From: Nymphalis io
Taxonomy: Eukaryota; Arthropoda; Insecta; Lepidoptera; Nymphalidae
Length of the DNA: 64,000 nucleotides
Assembly (NCBI RefSeq): GCF_905147045.1
Contig: NC_065914.1
Location: forward strand, 4,650,001 to 4,714,000
Direction: 5' to 3'
Shown here: positions 44,029 to 57,000 of the stretch, in pieces
Position numbering within the stretch: the first letter of the stretch is position 1
Layout of the letters: each line of letters starts with the position of its first letter
Made by a program: the position numbers and the translations under genes
Notes under the pieces: generated by a model
Databases searched by the model: none
Told to the model about the DNA's origin: nothing
The model's input: the letters and a program-made list of their open reading frames with translations, nothing else

Positions 44029-44706
44029 ATAAATATATATTAATCAAGAACTGTTTGTAGTGTTATATAGCAGAGATATTAGTGAAACGCATGGGATATG
44101 TAAATCTAAGTTTTGTCTATTTTTACTTCTTCGATTGGAAAGCTATAGTTCGAATTTCATGTTAATTGAAAAGCGAATATTGCATTAAATACATACAACC
44201 GTATATTTCAATAGATAGATCGTAATACCGACAATGTTGAACAAAATACGTCGAAAGGAATATGAACAGTTAGGTAACACTGTAACGATTTAAATACTTA
44301 TTTGGTATTAATCCAGAAATTAGTTTATTTATTAATTAATTTGCAATTTAATTAATTGCCTGAACGCTGTCTTTAATATACATGGACCATATTAGGCATT
44401 GTTTCATACGGGAACCGTGGATGATATCCGTCCAAAAACTCCGTTATCATGTGCTTCATCATGTGAGGAGAGGGGGGGGGGCTAGATGTTAGGTAGGCTA
44501 TGTGTTAAGCCGAGTTTTTGTTTCTGCTCCAAATTACAGCCAAATCCATTCAGTAGTTTTTCGTTAAATATTAATAAAGATTATATACTATACTTTTGTA
44601 TGTGGGTTCTTCATGATTGTCGAAAAACCAATCCGGGCATTTACTCTTGGTTTTCACATTATCCGGACATTTCCTCCTCAGCAATCTAAATTGCCGCGTT
44701 ATTATT
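44029..44706. other. Upstream flank of FAR1, no clear feature
   Basis: AT-rich, with a G run near 44469-44480. No TATA or initiator arrangement can be assigned with confidence. Confidence 0.35.
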
Positions 44707-44965
44707 ATTTTTTATAGACTAGGTAGGCGGAGGAGCATGTGGGCCACCAGATGGTGAGTGGTCACCAACGCCCATAAACATTGTAAGAAATGTTAACATC
44801 GCTTACATCGCTAATGCGTCACCAACCTTAGGAACTACGATGTTATGCACCTTACCTGTAACTACACTGGCTCACTCACCCTTCAAACCGGAACACAACA
44901 ATACCAAGTACTGCTGTTTTGCGGTAGAATATCTGATGAGTGGGTGGTACCTACACAGACGAGAA
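44707..44965 (-). mobile_element. SINE family B copy just upstream of FAR1
   Basis: TATAGACTAGGTAGGCGGAGG to GGGTGGTACCTACACAGACG. It ends about 80 bp before the FAR1 start codon, so FAR1's 5' UTR or promoter may include it. Confidence 0.75.
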
Positions 44966-45044
44966 AGAAAGTATAAGAAGGTCATTCTTCATGTTATTAT
45001 CAATGTTGGTACTTTTAACATTAGTTGATTTTGTAGTGACAAAG

Positions 45045-48000
45045 ATGGCGCCATCCGTAACCGAGTTCTACGAGGGGAAGCGCGTTTTCATAACGGGAGC
45101 GACTGGTTTCCTTGGTAAGGTAAGATACAGTTAGCTAACAGTCTATATGGTGGTAAGTCATGACATTTGTTCACTAATCAACGGAACACAACACTAAGTA
45201 AATGGTAGCACCTCCAAAATGTATGTATAATAAATGAAGATAAACTTATAACACTAAGTTTCTAACTTCAAAAAGTTAATATATTACATTTTTTATTTTA
45301 TTCGTTTATTATCTTTTATTTTTATTAGGAAAACAAACAGTACATATTAAATAAATCAATTACTTTAAAGACATAAATCAACAAAGTTTTTACTTAAATG
45401 TGCAGAAAAAAAAAACTCAAACAAAAACCACAAAACATCAACAATCCAGTTTTATCAAAAATTTCAAGTAAACATAAGAATTAAAGACAAAAAAATAAGT
45501 TAAAATAACAAATAATCGGGCAATAATAATAATAACAAATTAGTAAAATGTATAAATAAATCTATTCAATTTTTAAATTCTGATGGAACGTTTCGTTCCC
45601 ATAAAAAAACTCAAACTCTGGGCACACCTACCCAGAGTTTTTTAGCTTAGGTAGCCAATGTGGCTTACATTGACTACCTAAGCTATGTCTATTCTAAAAT
45701 TTCATCCAAATCTGTTTAGTTTTCTCTTGAAAGAGTAACAAAGATACATCCATAAAAACTGTTTCGTTTCTAATATTATTGTAATTTGTCTTTCAATTAC
45801 AGGCATTAGTCGAGAAGTTACTGAGGGCCTGTCCAGGTATTCATACCATCTACCTCTTGCTGAGGGAAAAGAAAGGTGTGAGTGGGGAGGACAGACTTAA
45901 AGCACTTTGCAATAACAAGGTGAGTGAATCATGAATGCATAGAATTCGAGTATGGACAGAACTGAAATGTGTGAATGAGATAAGACGATTGAAATCCATA
46001 TTTATTAAGGATCAGCAATCAGTACTTACACGTGTAATAATAAAACTCAGTCTTGGTCACAACATGCATTTTCAAGATACAATAATACAATAAAAGCATT
46101 TTTAAGGTTGATTTTGAATAGTTTTTATAATTAGATGGGATGTTTCTAAACGCGCCATTAATAACTGTCAATGTCAATAAGCCGCCCCGCCTTCGAAATG
46201 CAAATGTTTTTTTATTTTCGAAAATCATAACACACGTTAGATAATTCACGAACGATTGAAAGTATGTTCTTAGCGATATTTACTTTCGATATATTATCTA
46301 ATATCATTTTTATTTACATTTATCGACATAACAAGCAGTTCTGCCGCTTAGAGTGGATGTGGGCTTGTTAGGAGTTGCTGCTTATTATTTGACGAGATTA
46401 AAGAAACCAGACCAGTGCAATGTTGATAATATATTCGTTCCGGAGCCCGGATTGAATATATATATGAACGATGAAATATATTGTACTTCGAAAATGCATG
46501 CTGTGGCCGTCTTATAACAATTAATTAATTATAAAAATTATAACAATGTTTATTTATTTATTTGGATCTCCAACAGTTGTACATAACAGACATTCAAATC
46601 ACTTTTTACATTAACCTAAAACTAACTATGTACAACCGATTACAGGAGAACACACCATTCACAATTACAAAATATACAAATATAAAAAAAAAAAGAAAAT
46701 AAAAATATTTAAATAAAAAACAAAAACAGAAATAAAATGTAGTAACTAATTAAATTTGTAAACAAATTAACAGTTTGTATATACTAAAAGAAACATTTTA
46801 TTATTAGTTTCGGGTGGATCATACACAAAGTTGGAGAATCGCTAATTAAATCTTTCTCTGTAGATATTCGAGCATCTCCGTGAGAAGCAGCCGGATGTTT
46901 TCAACAAGCTGAAACTGATCGCGGGAGACGTCTTGGAAGATGAGCTGGGCATATCCAATGATGACCGTCAAGAGTTGCAGCGACATTGCAATATTGTGTT
47001 CCACAGCGCTGCATGTATCAGGTGAGCTCTATCTTGAATTGCTTGAACGCTCTAACCTCATCTAGAACTTAGGTTTCAATACTGTTTTATTAGATAGACC
47101 ATTTATTGAGAAGAGTTTTAGAGAAACATCACGCGATATAATATAGTAACCCGCGAGTAACAACGTCCAAAGCGGGTACCTGTTGCAGAGCAACGAGTTT
47201 ATTATATACATATTTGACATAACATAAGCAGTTGTCATTTTTCAACCTGTTCATGAGTCAATTCTAATAATATGATTTCAAATACTGAGTAACAACTAAG
47301 AATTTTATGAGAGAAAATGACAATTATTTTAATTGAATCGAATGTACAAGGAATTCCATTTCTATATCCATACGAGAAGAAGGTATGGAGCTCTATACCT
47401 TCTCCTCAAAAAGGAAGAGAGGGAAGAGGCCTTTGCCCAGTAGTGGGACATTCACAGGCTGTTACTTATTATCCATACGAGAATAAAACAGCTACTACAC
47501 TAAAGAGTACACTACTCGTATGGATAAATTACAGAATTCTTCAAATATAGTTGATTGAAATAACAATTTCTCCCTATTCCGTTAAATTTAATTTTTTTAT
47601 ATTTTATACAGATTCGATCAGAAGTTAAAAGACGCTGTTAATATGAACACGACAGGTACTCTACGAGTTTTAAAATTGGCTGAAACAATGGAAAAACTCG
47701 AGGTAAGGTTTAACTAATTGAAGTGTAAAAGAACAGAGAACGAAAATTGAAATTTTAATCTTGGGATAATTATTCGAAATTCAAATTAATCGAAACTTAA
47801 GTATCAATAAAAAAATGTTTATAACTCATAAACTTTAAAATTATTAAAAACTTAATGTTCCAATCCGAAATATAATTGTCATGTATCCAAATATAATTGT
47901 CGTGTACTATTTGTGTTTATAATTCATCTCGTGCTTGACGGTGAGAGAAAACATCGTGAGGAAACCTGCATGTGTCTAATTTCATTGAAATTCTGCCACA

Positions 48001-51000
48001 TGTGTATTCTACCAATCCGCATTGGAGCAGCGTGGTGGAATAAGCTACAAACCTTCTCCTCAAAATGGAGAGGAGGCCTTAGCCCAGCAGTGGGACATTA
48101 ACAGGCTAACTAACCTAACCAAAACTAACTTCGGATATAGGTTAGACAGGTTATTTTGTACAGGTGTGCGTACAAACACTAACTCCTAATTGGAGCTAAA
48201 ACTAAATGTTGTGATTTCCATTATAATCTCGTCAAAAGATCATTGAGAGATTTTTAGATATCGTTATTATTATGAATATGTCCTCCAGACCGACTTCAGC
48301 CACGGTGGCAAGTCTCAAGAGAGATTAGCCACTTGCACAGGAGATATTATAGTGCAAAAGTGTGTGCACAAACAGATGTGCACTCACTTTTTCTTCTCAC
48401 GTTATTGTAATAAAGCGCACTTAAAAGAAAATTATCTAATACGTTAGCTCATAGCCGTGAAAATGGAAAGTTATATAATATATAGATAAAAAGCCGGTTT
48501 ATTATCGGCTACTAAATAAGTATAAAATTTTCAGGCATTCGTCCATCTATCCACAGCATATTGTCGATGTGAACTTGACATGTTAGATGAAAAACTGTAC
48601 CCTGCAGTTCATAATCCTCAGAAGATAATTGAACTCGTGGAATGGCTCGATGACTCAACGCTGAATTACTTAGAGCCGAAGTAAAGATTTAATTTAATTT
48701 AGTCTTTTCCAAATTCATTTGTTTCTTCTATTTTATTATTTCATGAAACTGAATACAATCTGTAGGGCTATTCTGTAAGAACAACCGCGAAGCTCAGATA
48801 AAATGTGGAGATCACATGAAATGTAAGACTGTATCAAAAAAATGGTCTGCCTACCTATTTAAAAAAATAGGAGATAGTACTAAACTTATTCTTACCATTT
48901 GCTATTATAATAGACAACTCTATTTTCAGATTGATATCATCTGAACCCAATACCTACTCATATACAAAAGCCATAACGGAGGATCTTGTAGCTGAATACA
49001 GTTCTAAATTTCCTATTGCAATTGGGAGACCGTCGATTGGTAAGTAATAAAAAAAAAAACAAGATTTTTTTTGGAATGGCAAAATAATATATTCTGCGAG
49101 TCAGACTCGCGTATCAAGTGTTCCGTTCAAGCTTGTTGGTATGTAATGGAATTACGTCCATTACTTTAAGAAACTTAAATTTACCGTTCGAAAACTATTT
49201 TCCCATTACATTGCGGTTAGTTTACCACTCGCAAATAAGTTTTTTATCCTCTTTTTCCATTACCTGTGCAACGCGACATTACTCATTGAGAAATTTCATG
49301 ATTCTAAATTAAAAGGCAGTAACCTATAGGCCTATTATAGGCTTAGAGTTGCCAGCGTCAAAATATGTGACCGCAGTAAACGGCTTTATATTTATATTGC
49401 CTTGACTTAAAAGTGTATTTATTTCACTGCTAAATGGGATTGCAGACTCGAGTATTTGATATTATTTTCAATATGATACCTCCGCGGTCCTGAAAAATAG
49501 GGTCTTGACAGATGGACAGTCGGACCACGGAGTGAAAAACCCCATACGGGTTTAGTTTTTCCTTTTAAGGTATGGAACCCGACAGAATCATCACAACTTT
49601 TTCTTAAAAACAAAAATAGACTCGTGTCAAGTCTTCTAGTGCTAACAGAGTGCGAGATCGAGTTCCAAAAACAAAACAAATATATTGCCCTTAAATTAAA
49701 CTTCATAAGTTTTTTCTAGTAACTGCTGCCTGGAAGGAACCGATGCCCGGTTGGGTTGATAACCTAAATGGGCCAACAGGACTTGTAATTGGTGGTGGAA
49801 AAGGTAAAGACGCTAACAAAAAAAATCTAAACCAAATCAAACTTTTGCACCCATTTAATTTAACAAACAGTCTCCGCAAACATATAATAATAAACATAGA
49901 TAATAAGACTTGCATTTCTAATCTATGGAGAAATTAATAAATTTAATAATTCATACTATTATAAAGTGAAAAATGACTTTGAAAGTCCTACCATAATTTG
50001 CGACGTCTATTTTTAATTTCCTTAGTTATCACAATGATTATCAAATATCATGCAAATGTTGTGAGTTTTTAACTGTAACTCCTATTTACCTCCAAAAACG
50101 TGACGAGTGAGACAGGGACAAACATAGCTTTATGTTTTTTTTTAAATTGAAGGTGTTATACGGTCTATGCATTGTGAGCCTTCGTACATGGCGGACGCAA
50201 TACCTGTCGATGTTGTTGTCAATGGATGTATCTTGATAGCCTACGTCACTTCCTTAGATAAGTAAGTAATAACTAAAAGATGGAGAGTCTGGACTATTTT
50301 TTTTTATTCTTTGAATGGTCTCGATTTTCTTATCTTGTTTTTCTTTCTAACTTAATTAAATCTATCACTATATTAATACATACAGGGATACAGGGTAATA
50401 TGTCACGATCCTTTTAAAGGGTTATAGTTCAGGACAATAGCTATCAAATGACCCCCAAAATGCTTATGCAAAAGTGTATCGTTTTCGAGTTATTAATTTT
50501 TTAATATATTTTTTATTTAAAGGATGTTTAAGATTCTAAAATTCAATAAAAAAAAAAATCAACGTATTTTCCCTATTTTTTTTTTTGTATTTTTTGCTAG
50601 GGTACATCCTAGTTAATAATAACCAGTTATAAAACAAAAACAATCTTCAAGCATTTTTAAATTACAGATCCAAAACTGTACAACTTTTCGATTTTTAATT
50701 TTGATTCTTTAAGTTACTCGCATTTTTTTTGTAAAAATCACTATGGCTCTTATCGTGCGGATCATTTTAAAAACATCTGCGTTTCCTTAGCTATCCATGG
50801 AGAACGGACACGAGGGCGTCCGGAATCAGATTGTCTCCTTTGCACGCGACCAGTTTCTCTAATTCGACGATACACACCAATAAAGACACTATTGTCAGGT
50901 GTCCGGCGATCCGGAAATCGACGATTATACTCACGACGAGCAGCTGCGGCGTCACCGTTACAATATCCATAGCAAAATAAGATGTCAGCGTATTCCTCAT

Positions 51001-54000
51001 TAGAGTACGGACGACGAGAAGAATTTTGTTCTGCAGCCATAATAGTCCTTTTTACGCGCCAAGTTATCATAAACACAAATCACAAATTCCTTTTAGCTAG
51101 CCGAGTCACGAAGTTGTAAGAAACAGAGTCCAGTAAACGAAGCGGTTTTTTTCAAAAATTTAAGAGATCAATATTCACTAAAGCGCATCTACACTATACG
51201 AGCAGTGCAAGTACAGTGAGTATTATGTACCCCGACAAGGTTTTATTACTCTTATTCCTAAAAGAAATGAGATAAAAGAAATTAGAAAAAATGACGGTAA
51301 ATTCAAAGGAATTGATAATAGTATTCCACAAACAGCTCTGGTTTATCTCTCCTTTTTTACCTATTACCCCTATTAAAAATAATCTTTAACTACTTTGCAT
51401 TGAGGTCCTTTTGTCTTTGATCCAGATTTAATTTCTTAACAATAGCATTTCTTAGAATTTCCTACCTGGTCTCTTTGTTATCTAATTTTCTCCTGAGTTT
51501 ATGATTGTTACTGTACTTTTTATGTACCGATGGATAGCTAAGGAAACGCAGATGTTTTTAAAATGATCCGCACGATAAGAGCCATAGTGATTTTTACAAA
51601 AAAATTGCGATTAACTTAAAGAATCAAAATTAAAAATCGAAAAGTTGTACAGTTTTGGATCTGTAATTTAAAAATGCTTGAAGATTGTTTTTGTTTTATA
51701 ACTGGTTATTATTAACTAGGATGTACCCTAGCAAGATATACAAAAAAAATAGGGAAAATACGTTGATTTTTTTTTATTGAATTTTAGAATCTTAAACATC
51801 CTTTAAATAAAAAAAATATTAAAAAATTAATAACTCGAAAACGATACACTTTTGCATAAGCATTTTGGGGGTCATTTGATAGCTATTGTCCTGAACTATA
51901 ACCCTTTAAAAGGATCGTGACATATTACCCTGTAACCCTGTATACAATAATGTGAACTCATAGATCTTTGTTTTATTGTTTACATAGCAATATAGTGTCG
52001 CAGTGCGCACTTGTGTATTAAAAATAATTAATTTACAGTAATATACAAAAATAAATCCTAGTTCTAAGTACTCTGAATTCATTTTGGTCTGCCGCGCGCT
52101 TGTACGGTGTAACAACATCTGCTATCAAACGACTCAAAGAAACATGGAGCTACTATGAATAGTTTACTGCGCTCACCAAGTGGAGGTGGCATATGCCGTG
52201 GAAGTAGTGATTCCCAATTGAACATGAGTACTGCTTCTGATACTACGAAAGTTACTTTCAGAAACAAACGTAAACTCCACAGTGAAAATGACTGTATCAT
52301 GGATGAATTATCTGAGTTAAAATAACAAATGGCAGATTTTTTTTTTTTTGTAGAATAGGAAGGTGGACGAGCATATGGGCCACCTGATGGTAAGTGGTCA
52401 CCAAACGCCCTTAGACATTGGCATTGTAAGAAATGTCAACCATCGCTTATAGCCAATGCGCCACCAACCTTGGGAACTAAGATTTTATGTCCCTTGTGCC
52501 TGTAATTACACTGGCTCACTCACCCTTCAAACCGTAACACAACAATATCAAGTTGTGCTGTTTTGCGGTAGAATATCTGATGAGTGGGTGGTACCTACCC
52601 AGACGAGCTTGCACAAAGCCCTACCACCAGTGAATATGTGATATGATATGATGGCCCTCATCTCTTCAACCAGTAGCATTCAAAACGACAACATTAATAA
52701 GCTTTGCCAGGACGTAACCGCTATTAGAAACGAGGTCAATACTATTAGCAACACCATGGCTAGTATGACCATAGAACAAAACAAACTACGGACAGACATG
52801 CACCAACTCGTCACATCTGCACAAGACACGGAAAAAAGAGTCAAGCTTTTAGAATCCGAAATTGACCTACTGAAACTATCTGCAACACAAGACAGCAACA
52901 AAATGTTAGTAACATGTGAATCATATGAAAAATTAATAAATGAATGTCAAGAACGTAATATAAGGAGCAAAAACATCATCTTAGCTGGTATAACAGAATC
53001 CAGTGCTGACAATAGTGCAGACCGAGCACGACATGATATACAAGAAGTATCAAAAATAATTAAGTTACTTATAAACGACTGTCCTGACCCTCAACAAATA
53101 TACAGACTTGGCAGATACCAACCAATTAAAACTCGCCTTATAAAAGTATGCTTCTCTTCTGAAAAAAATACGAAACAACTACTCCGTAATAAAAGTACTG
53201 TACGACTAAGTAACGTTAAAATATTTTCTGATCAGACACAAAGAGAATTTTTAAAGAATCTACAAACAGAGCTCCAACACCGAACTACCAATGGAGAGTG
53301 TAACTTACGCATTAAATATGAAAAAGGGGTCCCCAAAATAATAAAAACGCAGCCAAAAAACTATACAGCCACAATAACGAAAATCTAGGTATGTCTTTTA
53401 ACAATAACGTATCTTATCAAATTGCACATACCTATTCAGAAATCAAAACCACTAGCAAATCGATCAAATGTTTTTATGCAAATGTACGCAGTATAGTTAA
53501 ACCGGGTAAATTTGATGAGTTAAAATGTATCCTACAATCTTTTCAATACACAGTACATATTGTTGCTCTATCCGAAACGTGGATAAAAGATAAGGAAGAA
53601 GCTAGTAGACTTCAATTACACTACTATAACTTTAGACAACATTCAAGGGGAGTTGGCGTGTCAATGTTTGTCCATGACAGCTTAAATCACCATCTTCTAG
53701 AGGAAAGCTGTACCAATGATAACCACTTTCTTTGGGTACATATTGACAAGTATTGTATGGATGTAGGTGTCATATATAAACCTGACAGAACAAACTCAAG
53801 TGAATTTCTCGAGGAGTATTCACTGCAACTACATAGAAGAAAGAGAATGTTAATTTTTGGAGACTTTAATTATGACTTATTGAAACCCAATACTGCGGCT
53901 CGTAATTATCAGCTTACTTTAAGAGAGAATGCTATCAAAATTTTAAACAAATCAATCGTGACTACTGCACTCGTGAGACTAATACAACAACAACTATATT

Positions 54001-57000
54001 GGATCACGTATGCTCAAGTGTTAAACAAAATGAATTCCACTTAGCAATCATCATCAGGTTTTTTAGATCTTTCCAGGAGATGAGCAAAGATAACGTTAAC
54101 AACACATACACAAGCTTGGAGAGGAAAATTTGGACAAGCAGAAGAAATTGGTTACCGAAATTATTCAAAATTCAAAACACAATTATTACCTTAAAACCTT
54201 TAATACCTGCTTAAATAAGCCTACCAAGATGTGGAATTTAATAAAAAGTCTGTCCATCAATAACATCAAAAGCGTACTATCAACACTTAGACTCCAAATT
54301 GATTCCAACGTTATTGTTGATGAGACGGAAGTATGTGAACAGTTTAATTTGTATTTCTCTATGATTGGGTTAAATTTAGCAAATAAGATTATTTCCTATA
54401 CACCATACTATATCCTATACACCACACTCCACATTTGGTGAAAAATGGAAATGAAATTTCAAAATTTGAACCCGTTACCATAAATGAAGTACAGAAAATA
54501 GTAAAGGATTTAAAAACAAACAGCAGTTCTGGCCTAGATGGAATAAGTATTAAATCTGTTAAGTCTATTGAGCTGCTGATGGCCGATGAACTAAGTTGCT
54601 GCATAAATGAATGTTTTGAAAATGGTATTTTCCCAGATAATTTAAATATAATAATAATAATAATAATACTAATATAATATAATTTAAAGACAGCAAAGGT
54701 GACACCTATATATAAATCAGGAAGTAAATTAGATCCAGGTAACTACCGACCCATTTCTGTTCTACCTGTTCTTTCAAAAGTCTATGAAAAGTCAATCTAT
54801 AATCGCTTGTACACATTTCTAACCCGTAATAAGATTTTATCTCAAAAGCAATATGGTTTTCGACAACACTCAAACACTCTTTCAGCCACAATTGACCTCA
54901 TCACCCGAATTAAAACCAATATTGACAAAAAAAAGATAGTATTAGGTGTTTTTATTGATCTCAGAAAAGCATTCGATACAGTGAGCCATGACATACTACT
55001 GCAGAAATTATCTAATATAGGCGTAACTGGAAAGGCCCTTGAGGTGTTAAAATCTTACTTAAATAATCGTCACCAAATTGTGAAAATAAATGACAAACAA
55101 AGTAGTCCAAGACCCATTCTGTACGGCGTACCTCAAGGTTCCATTTTGGGACCTCTACTATTCCCAATATATATCAACGATATACAAGATATTGGGTTAA
55201 AAGGAGATTTGGCTCTCTACGCCGACGACTCTAGTCTTTTCTATTATGGTTCCTCTATTACTGACATTATCAACGACGTTCAGGACGACCTACAGCTTCT
55301 TGATATATGGTTTAAACGTAATTTGCTGACTATTAATATAGAAAAAACAAATTATGTAATATTTACTGCAAAAAACAAGAAGATAAAAGCCTACACTGAA
55401 CCTACTATTAATTCCGAACAAATAAATAAAAAGACGTCGGAAAAATATCTTGGTTTGTTACTCTATAATAAGCTGACATGGGAACCACACATTCAAAAAA
55501 TCATATCAAAATTATCATCCTTGACCGGAGCTCTTCGTGGTGTAGCGCGATGTTTACCACGAAAAGTAAAATATCTGATATATAACTCATTGGTGAAACC
55601 ACATATCGATTACTTAATTGAGATCTGGGGGACTGCGGCGAAAGTACACCTTAAGAAAATACAAACCGCTCAAAATAAATTGATTAAAGTGTTATTTAAC
55701 TACAACTTCCTAACATCATCTGAAAAAATTTATAAAAATACTAAAATAGTAAATATCGCTCAAACATATGCCTATAAAACATGCATATTAGTACGAAAAA
55801 TATTGAATAAAGAAATCCACACAAATTTAAATTTTAAAACAAAATCAGCTATACAAAGAATTCAATTGCGTAACGCAGATCAAGGATGATAAAACAATAA
55901 TTCTAAAAAATTCTAAAAACAAAAAAAAAATTGTCTAAAAAATGAAAAAAAAAGAAAATGGAAAAAAAGGAAAATATATATAAAAAAAAAAATAATAATA
56001 ATAAAATAAAATGATGAACAGATTTCAATAAATATGCCGCATACTTTTGTATTCCTGAGGTGACACGGCGGGCGATATGTTTAACAAGCTCATCGATCGT
56101 CGATCGAGAAGAAAAAAATTCTGCATCTACCTTCTTTCTTATGAATTTTTGTAACACTGTACGCTTAGATTTTTGTATTAGTTTGTAACATTCTCATGTA
56201 AGTGAATTTCTGTAATTCTTTATGAGAAATAAATTCTTTAAACTTAATATAGTATTTTTAAGTTAATGATTTAAAAAAAAATAATTATCTCATGACAGTG
56301 GTAATAGCTATTCACGATTAACGTTCACGTTGTAAAAAGATAATTAATTATGTTGGAATTAATTAGTTTTAAATGAATACATCATTAAATTCATGATAAT
56401 TGTTTTGCCACAGGCCTAAGGACCTTCGTATCTTTAATATAACTTTATCTGGAGTCCAAAAAATTACATGGCGAGAAGTGATCGAAATAGGTGAGATGCA
56501 GTTTTACTTTTGATATATTTTTCATTGAAAATCATTATGACTCTCTTTTATGTTGTAGGTAGGCGGACGGGTAAGTGGGCCACTTGATGTTAAGTGGTCA
56601 CCACCACCCATAGACATTTACACTGTAAGAAACATTAAGTGGTCCTTAGATTTAATGCGCCACCAACCTTAGGAGCGAAGATGTTACGTCCCTTATGCCT
56701 GTAGTTACACTGGCTCACTCATTCTTTAAACCGAAAAGTAACAATAATAAAATAATACTAAGTACTGTTTAGCGGTAGAATATCTGATGAGTTGATGGTA
56801 TGTACCCAGAGGGACTTGCACAAAGCCCTACCACCAAGAAATACTCTATTGGTCTTGTGTATTTTTCATAATAGTAGTCAGGCTCAAGTGTCGCAGCGTA
56901 CTGGTGGTAGGGCTTTGTGCAAGCTCGTCTGGGTAGGTACCACCCACTCATCAGATATTCTACCGCAAAACAGCAATACTTGATATTGTTGTGTTCCGGT

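Larger units (their letters stand above)
52083..56250 (+). mobile_element. Two-ORF jockey/CR1-like LINE with nested SINE
   Basis: The 5' part of ORF1 starts near 52156 (MNSLLRSPSGGGICRGSSDS), is interrupted by a family B SINE at 52339-52631, and resumes at 52648. Endonuclease and RT follow (53391-55889), then an A-rich 3' UTR with AATAAATTC near 56227. The strand is that of FAR1, whose intron 8 contains it. Frameshifts lie near 53955 and between 54044 and 54435. Confidence 0.85.

Noticed and set aside
44940..45134. Longer FAR1 N-terminus beginning at 44940
   Set aside because: The extension starts inside a SINE B copy; FAR proteins normally begin shortly before the FYxGK.VFITGxTGF motif, so 45045 was preferred.
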